In this document: positions 33,919-41,458 of the stretch, in pieces
Position numbering within the stretch: position 1 is the first letter of the stretch
Layout of the letters: every line of letters starts with the position of its first letter
Assembly: GCF_014108865.1 (NCBI RefSeq)
Contig: NZ_CP053928.1
Coordinates: 620,001-684,000 of the forward strand
Source of the DNA: Nocardioides sp. WS12
GTDB lineage: Bacteria > Actinomycetota > Actinomycetes > Propionibacteriales > Nocardioidaceae
DNA length: 64,000 nucleotides
Reading direction: 5' to 3'
Program-made: the position numbers and the translations under genes
Notes under the pieces: generated by a model
Databases searched by the model: none
Told to the model about the DNA's origin: nothing
The model's input: only the letters and a program-made list of their open reading frames with translations

Positions 33919-35202
33919 ATGCTTAAACGACTGATGGCTGCGCTCGTGGTCGTCGGTGGGAGTTTGTCGCTCTCACCGACAATGGCACCCGCCGAGGCCA
34001 GCGGAACCCCGCTGACCATCGCAATCGGAAGAGTTGTCAATGCGCTAGGCGTCCCGGTCAGCGGCGCCTCGGTCGAGCTTCAAATGTGGCCGAACGACGC
34101 GACGTTGGATGCAGCGCAGGAAGGTGACCCCATCAACTTGGTCACTGTTGCGTCCGCCAGCACGACCAGCGGCGGCGACTTCCAGTTGGTCCTTCCAAGG
34201 ATCTCAGACCTCGCGCCTGGTGCAGTCGGGGACAACGTCGTCGACTTCAGCCTCGTCGCTACTTCCCCGAACGGGGAATCAAGCCGCTTCGCCTTCTCAC
34301 GCCGGTTGGTGAACACCAGCGTCTTGGGCTTGAGCGTCATTGAGGCCCTTGTGGACCCTGAGATGCCGCAGAACCTGATCAACACACTCATCTCCGGCCT
34401 CACGCAACAGGTTGTGGTGCCTCTGACTGGAGTGCTGCTTGGAAGCACCGGGATTGGCGGCATCATCGATTCTGCGCTCCCAACGGCAGACGTGGCGGCT
34501 GATGAGGTTCCCGAGTCCGAATTCGTCCCGGTCGAAGAGCCGGAGCCCGTGGTCGATAAGGCATGCAGCACCTACGTGAAGAAGGACTACGGACAGCGTG
34601 TCACTCAGGTCAACGCCGCTGGCGTTGGATGGAGCGGCGCGACCACCGACTTCGTCTATACCGATGGTGCAATGTCCACCCTGGGTGTCGGAGTTTCGAC
34701 CAGCGGCTCCTATGGGTCCTTCAAGGCGAGCGGAACCTCGTCCAAGGAAAGGACATCGTCGGGCACACTTTCGACGGAGTTCCCGCTCAAGAGCACGGGC
34801 TACTGGTCCCGCAAGACGAACTTCCGATACAAGAAGTACGAGATCTTCTGTGTCTATTACGGCGGCGGCTCAGCGACCCAGTATGAGGCTCGGCCCAGCA
34901 ACTACTCAGGCGGCGCGACGACCTACGGCTCCACTACGCTGCCTAACACCCCTCGTGACTATTGCGTCTTCCAAGAGACGGGCAGCGGCGCGACAAAGGC
35001 AACATCCACAGCCGTTACATGGACCAACGGTGTCGCGCTCAGCGGAGCCATCGGGATCGACGTTTCAGCTCGAACCGGGTACACGACTGACGCCAAGGTT
35101 TCGTTCAAGTTCAAGACCCAGGGGTGGCTTTGCGGCACGGGTGGCGATCCCGGCGGCACCCCAAGGACTCTCGTTGCACGCAAATACCGCCCGACTTCGT
35201 AG
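33919..35202 (+). CDS. Secreted protein of unknown function
   Basis: The 427-residue protein starts at ATG 33919, with GAAGGAG 7 nt upstream. A signal peptide is evident (MLKRLMAALVVVGGSLSL, cleavage after PAEA). An Ig-like or carboxypeptidase-regulatory-like segment follows (GRVVNALGVPVSGASVELQ), then a Ser/Thr/Gly/Tyr-rich beta half (SGSYGSFKASGTSSKERTSS). Cys residues are few (C216, C310, C354, C404 by approximate count) and may pair outside the cell. No family was recognised. The next gene overlaps its end. Confidence 0.75.
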   Translation: MLKRLMAALVVVGGSLSLSPTMAPAEASGTPLTIAIGRVVNALGVPVSGASVELQMWPNDATLDAAQEGDPINLVTVASASTTSGGDFQLVLPRISDLAPGAVGDNVVDFSLVATSPNGESSRFAFSRRLVNTSVLGLSVIEALVDPEMPQNLINTLISGLTQQVVVPLTGVLLGSTGIGGIIDSALPTADVAADEVPESEFVPVEEPEPVVDKACSTYVKKDYGQRVTQVNAAGVGWSGATTDFVYTDGAMSTLGVGVSTSGSYGSFKASGTSSKERTSSGTLSTEFPLKSTGYWSRKTNFRYKKYEIFCVYYGGGSATQYEARPSNYSGGATTYGSTTLPNTPRDYCVFQETGSGATKATSTAVTWTNGVALSGAIGIDVSARTGYTTDAKVSFKFKTQGWLCGTGGDPGGTPRTLVARKYRPTS

Positions 35203-35752
35203 AGCGCTGTGTGAGGGCGTGGGGATCGCCTGCGCCCTCACACTCGTGCTCGGGTGCTCCTCGTCAACAAACGACGAGGTCACCAAGTCCCGTCCGCCAA
35301 AAATCGGCGGCCCGATACAGTCCAGCCCCGAAATTGGAACAAGCTGCCTCCGAGCACGCCCCGGCCCCGCGCACGCGTTCACAATGGGCTTCAACGTCGT
35401 GACCAACGCAGGCGACAAGCCCGCAGCCGTCACAGACATTAGCCTCCTCGACCCCGTGGCGCTGACACTCAAGGAGGCATGGCTGGTGCCAATGAATGGT
35501 GCAGCAGTCGGTGATCACAGCACGTTCCCGCCTCCCGAACAGATCATCACCGCAGCCGAGTTGGCGTGGGACCACCGGGAACCCATTCCGGGAGCAACGG
35601 CAGCCCGCGGAGTTCGATACAACCTCGTACTTCACCTCGACTCGGGATCCACCCAACCCTCAGCTAGCGGCATTCGGCTCACCTATGAGGTTGACGGAGA
35701 AGAGTTCGGGTGGCAGTCGGAGATGGGACTTGCCGTCCGTGACGTCTGCTGA
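35174..35752 (+). CDS. Putative lipoprotein
   Basis: I choose TTG 35174 because AAGG lies about 8 nt upstream and it gives a clean lipoprotein signal: basic N-terminus, hydrophobic CALTLVL, lipobox VLGC. The mature part of about 165 residues looks beta-rich (YNLVLHLDSG, IRLTYEVDGEEFGWQ). The start lies within the last 29 bp of the upstream secreted-protein gene, implying one operon. Function unknown. Confidence 0.65.
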   Translation: MHANTARLRRALCEGVGIACALTLVLGCSSSTNDEVTKSRPPKIGGPIQSSPEIGTSCLRARPGPAHAFTMGFNVVTNAGDKPAAVTDISLLDPVALTLKEAWLVPMNGAAVGDHSTFPPPEQIITAAELAWDHREPIPGATAARGVRYNLVLHLDSGSTQPSASGIRLTYEVDGEEFGWQSEMGLAVRDVC

Positions 35753-36512
35753 CGCTTGGCACGTCGTGTTGCGTCGCTTCCACAGAGGCCTCGCCCTAGC
35801 AACATGCCTCTTGGCAGCGGGCTCAAGCGCAACACAACAGGGCGCAAGCTTTGTTACGACTACGGCGGCACGCGGCGCAAACCTGCCATCCGTGACGGCA
35901 CTAGTAAGCCACTCGGCGCTCCCGGACGACTTGCTCGGAGGATTCCGATGCGCGGCAATCCTCGTGGCGCCCGACCGCGTACTAACTGCTGGACACTGCG
36001 TAGCCAGACTCACCGCCGCCCACCTCGACGTGGTCGTCGGCGCCGACAACCTCTGCAGTACTGCCCCGATCAAGGGTGAGCGCATACGTGTGGCACGCAT
36101 CCGGCGTTCCAAGGTCGCGGACATCGCGGACCTCATCCTCCAACACCCAACACATGTCGAACCAGTCCGCTTCGCCCATCCCGATAGTGACGGAGCGCAA
36201 CTACTGGCCGTCGGATGGGGAAACCAGCGAGCCGCAAAGGACCCCTGCCGGCGTGTCACAGCGAACCTGGCGACAACCACCAAATCAGCATGCGACGCCG
36301 CGCTAGCAAGACTCGAACAGACGGAACGTCCCTGGCAGATCTGCGCGCTTCCCACCACCGGACGAAATACGTGTCAGGGCGACTCCGGCGGACCCTTGTT
36401 CGACGTCGCCGGTAGCGAACCACGCCTTATCGCGATCACCAGCCGCGGCATAGGCGGCTGCGGAGCCGACGACGTCGGTCTCTACGTGCGGATTGACCTC
36501 GACTCAAGCTAA
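35739..36512 (+). CDS. Secreted trypsin-like serine protease
   Basis: The start is uncertain: GTG 35739 (14-bp overlap with the lipoprotein gene) or GTG 35766. Either gives a signal-like N-terminus (HRGLALATCLLAAGSSA). The trypsin triad is visible: His in VLTAGHCV, Asp in KVADIADLILQ, Ser in CQGDSGGPLF. Several Cys pairs are present (AGHC, CRR, CDAAL, CALP, CQGD, GGCG). At about 257 residues it is a typical single-domain S1 protease. It probably acts outside the cell or at the surface, possibly on or with the two secreted neighbours. Confidence 0.85.
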   Translation: MTSADAWHVVLRRFHRGLALATCLLAAGSSATQQGASFVTTTAARGANLPSVTALVSHSALPDDLLGGFRCAAILVAPDRVLTAGHCVARLTAAHLDVVVGADNLCSTAPIKGERIRVARIRRSKVADIADLILQHPTHVEPVRFAHPDSDGAQLLAVGWGNQRAAKDPCRRVTANLATTTKSACDAALARLEQTERPWQICALPTTGRNTCQGDSGGPLFDVAGSEPRLIAITSRGIGGCGADDVGLYVRIDLDSS

Positions 36513-36545
36513 CTCGCGTTCCGACTATCCGACCGCTCTGCTGTG

Positions 36546-36674
36546 ATGGAGGACCCGACTGTGATGGAGGACCGACGCAGAGCTAACGACGGGAGAGATC
36601 CAACTCGACTCGTCATGACTGGTCTAACCCAGACCGAGGCCCTCGCCGCCGTCCAGCCGAAGAAACAACCATGA
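36546..36674 (+). CDS. Possible short ORF upstream of the three-helix membrane gene
   Basis: A 42-residue frame whose TGA overlaps the next gene's ATG (ATGA at 36671). A second in-frame ATG at 36564 is better placed behind GGAGGA. The words CTGTGATGGAGGACC occur twice at its start, so part of the frame may come from a small duplication. The coupling overlap favours translation; the protein itself is unrecognised. Confidence 0.35.
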   Translation: MEDPTVMEDRRRANDGRDPTRLVMTGLTQTEALAAVQPKKQP

Positions 36675-37261
36675 CCCTCAAGAAGCGCAGTCAGAAGGCA
36701 TCGCCTCCCGACGCCCAAAAACGTGATCGATCAGCGGTCACTAAGTCCGAACTCGAAGCCTTCACCACCCACGCACGATGGCTCATCGATTACCACGACA
36801 AACGAGGCGACTCCCTCACCACCCGAGCCACTGCGCTCCTCGGATTCACCGGCGTCATACTCGTCCTTCTCCTCCGTGGCCCGATCCCCAAAGGCATCGA
36901 CGTGTCGCTCTGGATAACCATCGCAGCCATTAGCACGATCGTCTGCCTACTCGCATGCGCCCTATGCTGCCTCCTCACCATCCTCCCCGGCCCCTCAACA
37001 GCTCCAGGCGTCGACGAAGTGCGCACCAAATGGATCGAATGGCTCGGCGGCGATGGCAGAGGAAAGATCCTCGGCTACGTGACCGACTCCTACCTGATGG
37101 CGCACGACACCGTCAGCAAGGATTTCCCAGTCGGCGCTGCCTACGCCCGAGCAGACAAGCGCGCCAACCGATTTGTCGCAGCCGCCGCAGCCATGCTCGC
37201 CGCCCTCGTCTGCCTCTCAGCGCTGCTCTGCCTCATGTACCAACAACTTGCCCACCAATAG
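36671..37261 (+). CDS. Three-helix membrane protein, SLATT/Pycsar-TM-like
   Basis: A 196-residue protein. A basic N-terminus is followed by a helix (FTTHARWLIDYHDKRGDSLTTRA), TM1 (LLGFTGVILVLLL), TM2 (LWITIAAISTIVCLLACALC), a soluble segment of about 60 residues and TM3 (MLAALVCLSALLCLMY). The RGDSLTTRATALLGFTG stretch resembles membrane effectors of nucleotide-signal defence systems (SLATT or PycTM type). No cyclase partner is adjacent, so this remains a resemblance. Confidence 0.65.
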   Translation: MTLKKRSQKASPPDAQKRDRSAVTKSELEAFTTHARWLIDYHDKRGDSLTTRATALLGFTGVILVLLLRGPIPKGIDVSLWITIAAISTIVCLLACALCCLLTILPGPSTAPGVDEVRTKWIEWLGGDGRGKILGYVTDSYLMAHDTVSKDFPVGAAYARADKRANRFVAAAAAMLAALVCLSALLCLMYQQLAHQ

Positions 37262-37271
37262 GAGGTGAAAC

Positions 37272-37412
37272 ATGCCCGGCGACGAGGACGACTACGAATA
37301 CACCACCACCGACGTTGGCCCCCGCGAACCAGATCGATTCGACAAGCGCGGCAACGAAACCCGCGAAAACGCAGACGACCGCGAAACCCGCGAACAGCGC
37401 GAACGCGGCTGA
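37272..37412 (+). CDS. 46-residue highly charged protein
   Basis: ATG 37272 is preceded by a strong ribosome binding site, AGGAGGTGAAAC, 11 bp after the stop of the membrane gene. The product is acidic at the N-terminus (PGDEDDYEY) and ends in an Arg/Glu repeat (ETRENADDRETREQRERG). It is short but well supported by the ribosome binding site and spacing. Probably co-transcribed with the membrane protein. Confidence 0.6.
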   Translation: MPGDEDDYEYTTTDVGPREPDRFDKRGNETRENADDRETREQRERG

Positions 37413-37419
37413 CCGAGTC

Positions 37420-37456
37420 GTGGCCGGAGCGATCGACCGCCGACTGCTCCGGCCAC
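37420..37456 (+). terminator. Hairpin at the end of the accessory region
   Basis: Perfect 11-bp arms GTGGCCGGAGC and GCTCCGGCCAC with a 15-nt loop, 7 bp after the stop of the 46-residue protein. Probably the terminator of that operon. Confidence 0.7.
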
Positions 37457-37769
37457 ATCACTCTCTTGCGCAGCGCAGTCCACTCCTATCAGTTGTCGCG
37501 ACATCCTGTTCTCCCACGGCATCGCGAACATGCCCGCGGGGCGACCGTCGCCACCTCGTAGTGACCTGTGGCAGGCTTCCCGGACGCCGTGACATCGCAC
37601 GGCTGGATCGGGACCCGTGTGAACTAGTTGCCGCACAATTGCGTGAAATGGCCGCACTGGGGCGCTGGATTGCGCGTACTAACGTCACTCCCAGCAACCC
37701 GGATTGCGGGGCCCGTCCTCCGTCGGAATCCGGCGGTAGGTTGACGTCAGCTACGCCGGAGGAGTGCAG
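37457..37769. other. Gap at the change from accessory to chromosomal DNA
   Basis: About 310 bp without a gene. No tRNA or attachment-like repeat was seen. The last 20 bp hold the hrpB ribosome binding site (GGAGGA at 37758-37763). GC content rises markedly after this point, so one edge of the island probably lies here. Confidence 0.4.
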
Positions 37770-40274
37770 ATGAGCGAGCCGGGCGAGTTCCTCCAGGCAC
37801 CTCCCGACCTGCCGGTCGTGGCTGGCCTGGCGGCGATCGCCGATGCGCTGCGCGCCCATGGTGTTGCGGTCGTCCAGGCCCCGCCGGGCACCGGCAAGAC
37901 GTCGCTGGTGCCCCCCGCGGTCGCCGCCCTGATCGGCCCCGCCGGCCGGGTCGTGGTGACCCAGCCGCGGCGCATCGCGGCTCGCGCGGCGGCTCGCCGG
38001 ATCGCGCATCTGCTGGGTGAGCCGGTCGGTCAGACGGTGGGGTACGCCGTCCGGGGTGAGCGTCGCACCAGCGACGCGACGCGCATCGAGATCGTGACCA
38101 CCGGCGTCCTGCTCCGCAGACTTCAGCGGGACCCGGCCCTCCCCGGCGTCGCCGCGGTCGTCCTTGACGAGGTCCACGAACGGCAACTCGACGCTGACCT
38201 GACCCTGGCCCTCCTGGTCGACGTGCGCGAGAACCTCCGCGACGACCTGCTGCTGGTGGCGATGTCCGCAACGGTTGAAGCAACGCGGACCGCGGCCCTG
38301 CTCGGCGACGCGCCCATCGTGACCGTGCCGGGCGCCTTGCACCCGGTGGTCGAGGAGTGGTGCCCGCTGCCCAGCGGCGTACTCCGCTCGGACGACCGGG
38401 GTGTCACACCGCGCTTCCTGGACCACGTCGCCGCGTGTGTACGGCGCGCGCTGGAGGAGCAGCCCGGGGACGTGCTGGTGTTCGTGCCCGGCGTCGGCGA
38501 GGTGTCCGGCGTGGTCCGGCGGCTCGGCGGCTCCGGAGTCGACGTACTCCCGTTGCACGGACGGCTCACCTCCGCCGAGCAGGACCTGGCCCTGACCGGC
38601 GGGCCACGGCGACGGGTCGTCGTGTCCACCGCCGTCGCAGAGTCGTCACTCACCGTTCCCGGAGTCCGCACCGTCGTTGATGCGGGACTGTCCCGCGAGC
38701 CTCGCACCGACCACCGTCGCGGGCTGGCCGGGTTGGTGACCGTCCGGGTCAGCCGGGCGGCCGCCGAACAGCGGGCCGGGCGGGCCGGCCGCGAGGGCCC
38801 GGGAGCGGTCTATCGCTGCTGGTCGCTGGCCGAACACTCCCACCTCTCCCTGCACCCGGAGCCCGAGATCGCCACGGCCGACCTCACGTCGTTCGCCCTC
38901 GAACTCGCGGTCTGGGGCAGCACCGACGGAGCGGGGCTGGCCCTGCTGGACCCACCGCCCGAAGGCGCCCTGTTCGTCGCGCGGGCCACCCTGCTCGACC
39001 TCGGGGCCGTCGACGACAAAGGGGCTGTCACGGACCGTGGCCGGGCCATCTCCCGCATCGCTGCCGATCCGCGGCTCGCGCGCGCGCTGCTCGACGGCGC
39101 CTCCGTCGTCGGGGCACGGCGTGCCGCGGAGGTCGTCGCACTGCTGTCCGAAGACGTCCGCAGCCCCGACGGTGACCTGGTCGCAGCACTGCGGTCGCTG
39201 CGCCGGGGCGGACCGGCGTCGTCGGGCTGGTCGTCGGTCGTACGACAACTGCAGGCCGCGCTGCCGCCTGACGTCCGTTCGCACGACGGCGAGCATGGCC
39301 TGACCGACGACGTGGCGGTCGGCCTCGTCGTGGCCCTTGCCCACCCGGGCCGGGTCGCGCGCCTGCGTCGCGGAACGACTGCCTACCTGATGGCCTCCGG
39401 GACGGGCGCCGTCTTCGGTCCGGGAGGGTCCGCCCTGGTCGGGCAGCCCTGGCTCGCGGTCGCCGACGTGGACCGCCGGCCCGGCATGCGGGACGCGACG
39501 ATCCGGTCCGCGGCACCGCTGTCGGAGGCCCTGGCGCTGGAGGCGGCCGCGGCCCTGTGGCACGAGGACGAACAGGTCGACTGGGTTGACGGGCGCGTCG
39601 TGGCGCGGCGCAGCACCCGACTCGGAGCGATCGAGCTCACCACCGCGGGTCTGGAGTCGCCGGCACCGGAACTCGTCGCGGCTGCCGTGCGCGACGGCCT
39701 CCGGATCGAGGGGGTCTCCGTACTGCCCTGGACCGAGGCGTCGTCCGCACTGCGCGATCGGATGGCCTTCCTGCACAGAGCCCTGGGCCCTCCGTGGCCC
39801 GACGTGTCCGACGAGGCGCTCGCGGCGGGAGTCGAGTCGTGGCTCGGACCGGAACTGAGCCGCATCCGGGGAGTCCGCGACCTGCGCCGCGTCGACGTGC
39901 TCTCCGCGCTCCGGCGCCTTCTGCCCTGGCCCGACGCCGGGCGTCTCGACGAGCTGGCACCGGAGCGGGTGCAGGTGCCGAGCGGGTCGCAGGTGCGGGT
40001 GGCGTACGGCGAGGAGCAGCCCGTCCTCGCCGTACGCATCCAGGAGGCGTTCGGTTGGACCGCCACCCCTCGCCTCGCGGACGGTCGCGTGCCGCTCCTG
40101 TTGCACCTGCTCTCACCCGCCCGCCGGCCGGCCGCGGTGACCGCGGACCTGGAGTCGTTCTGGCGCACCGGCTATCCGGCTGTGCGGGCCGAGTTGCGAG
40201 GGCGTTACCCCAAGCACGCCTGGCCCGAGGACCCCTGGACCGCACCACCCACCCGCGGCGTCCGCCGCACCTGA
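37770..40274 (+). CDS. hrpB: ATP-dependent helicase HrpB
   Basis: I choose ATG 37770 behind GGAGGA; GTG 37764 is possible. The 834-residue DEAH-type helicase has Walker A PPGTGKT (about 38-44), the DEVH box in VVLDEVHERQLDAD, motif III AMSATVEA, motif VI QRAGRAGREGPG, and an HrpB-type C-terminal domain. The length is normal for HrpB. It belongs to the DEAH/RHA helicases; its role in actinobacteria is not settled. Monocistronic. Confidence 0.95.
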   Translation: MSEPGEFLQAPPDLPVVAGLAAIADALRAHGVAVVQAPPGTGKTSLVPPAVAALIGPAGRVVVTQPRRIAARAAARRIAHLLGEPVGQTVGYAVRGERRTSDATRIEIVTTGVLLRRLQRDPALPGVAAVVLDEVHERQLDADLTLALLVDVRENLRDDLLLVAMSATVEATRTAALLGDAPIVTVPGALHPVVEEWCPLPSGVLRSDDRGVTPRFLDHVAACVRRALEEQPGDVLVFVPGVGEVSGVVRRLGGSGVDVLPLHGRLTSAEQDLALTGGPRRRVVVSTAVAESSLTVPGVRTVVDAGLSREPRTDHRRGLAGLVTVRVSRAAAEQRAGRAGREGPGAVYRCWSLAEHSHLSLHPEPEIATADLTSFALELAVWGSTDGAGLALLDPPPEGALFVARATLLDLGAVDDKGAVTDRGRAISRIAADPRLARALLDGASVVGARRAAEVVALLSEDVRSPDGDLVAALRSLRRGGPASSGWSSVVRQLQAALPPDVRSHDGEHGLTDDVAVGLVVALAHPGRVARLRRGTTAYLMASGTGAVFGPGGSALVGQPWLAVADVDRRPGMRDATIRSAAPLSEALALEAAAALWHEDEQVDWVDGRVVARRSTRLGAIELTTAGLESPAPELVAAAVRDGLRIEGVSVLPWTEASSALRDRMAFLHRALGPPWPDVSDEALAAGVESWLGPELSRIRGVRDLRRVDVLSALRRLLPWPDAGRLDELAPERVQVPSGSQVRVAYGEEQPVLAVRIQEAFGWTATPRLADGRVPLLLHLLSPARRPAAVTADLESFWRTGYPAVRAELRGRYPKHAWPEDPWTAPPTRGVRRT

Positions 40275-40386
40275 TGGCGGGTGGGCGACAGCCACGTGCT
40301 GGGGTTCCCAGCAACGCAACCCGCCAGTAACTTGTCCTCCAAGGCCTTGTGACGCCAGTCACATCACGGGAGGAAAGGGAGCCGCC

Positions 40387-41313
40387 ATGCGCTCGTTCAG
40401 GAAGTTGCTCGTCACCGTGGGGGTGACCTTCTCGGTGCTCGTCGGGGGAACGCTGCCGGCACAGGCCGCCGTACCCGAAGGCGGTCTCAGCGAGGCGGTC
40501 TACAACTACCTCCACCGGCCCGACTACCTGCCCGGCGGCAATGACTGGACCTGCAAGCCGACTGCTGCCCGGCCCCATCCCGTCGTGCTGGTGCCTGGCA
40601 CCTTCGCGAACCTCGGCGCCAACTTCACCAAGCTCGCGCCGCGCCTGAAGAACAACGGCTTCTGCGTCTTCGGTCTCAACTACGGCATGACGGCTCTCTC
40701 CAACGGCCGGGTCGGGGGCCTCGGCCCGATCGTGGACTCTGCCCGTGAGCTCGACGCCTTCGTGGCCAGGGTGCGCACCGCGACCGGCGCCGCCAAGGTC
40801 GACATCGTCGGGCACTCGCAGGGCGGCAACGTCCCCATCTACTGGATGAAGCGGATGGGCGGCGCGGCCAAGACGGCCCACTACGTCGGCCTGGCGCCGT
40901 CCTCGCACGGGACCGACCTCAACGGCCTCGTCGACCTGGCGGAGGACCTCGACTCGCTGGGCTTCATCAACGACGCGTCGGCCTACCTCGGCACCCGTGG
41001 GGTCACCGACCAGATGGTGACCAGCGATTACACGAAGGCGCTCTGGGCCGACACCAACACGGTCCCCACCGGCCCGAAGTACACCGTCATCATGTCGCGC
41101 TGGGACGCCGTCGTGACGCCGTACTCCAGCCAGCGGCTCGCGGGCACCAACGTGCGCAACCTCGTCGTCCAGGACTACTGCTGGAACGACAACATCGGTC
41201 ACGCGGGTCTGGCATTCGACGGACCGACCATGCAGCTGACACTGAACGCGCTCACCGACGGACCGTCCTGGTTCTACCCCGTCTGCTGGGACTACGGCAT
41301 CCAGTGGCTGTGA
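40387..41313 (+). CDS. Secreted alpha/beta-hydrolase lipase
   Basis: The 308-residue protein starts at ATG 40387 behind GGAAAGGAG. A signal peptide ends at about PAQAA. The fold is that of class 2 (EstA-type) lipases: oxyanion stretch VVLVPGTFANLG, nucleophile S144 in VGHSQGG, probable Asp in MSRWDAVVTP and His in NIGHAGLAFD. Cys residues probably form disulfides outside the cell. It hydrolyses ester lipids or related substrates. Confidence 0.92.
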   Translation: MRSFRKLLVTVGVTFSVLVGGTLPAQAAVPEGGLSEAVYNYLHRPDYLPGGNDWTCKPTAARPHPVVLVPGTFANLGANFTKLAPRLKNNGFCVFGLNYGMTALSNGRVGGLGPIVDSARELDAFVARVRTATGAAKVDIVGHSQGGNVPIYWMKRMGGAAKTAHYVGLAPSSHGTDLNGLVDLAEDLDSLGFINDASAYLGTRGVTDQMVTSDYTKALWADTNTVPTGPKYTVIMSRWDAVVTPYSSQRLAGTNVRNLVVQDYCWNDNIGHAGLAFDGPTMQLTLNALTDGPSWFYPVCWDYGIQWL

Positions 41314-41458
41314 ACTGAGCGGCCAGCGCACGGATTCCGACCGATCATCGTTTGCTGCACCTCGACAATCTGCGAACTCGTCCGACACGGACGTCCGGGA
41401 ACTAGGATGGGTGCCCTTGTGCGGCGAGGCGCCCACGAATCGCAGTGGGAGGGTCTCG

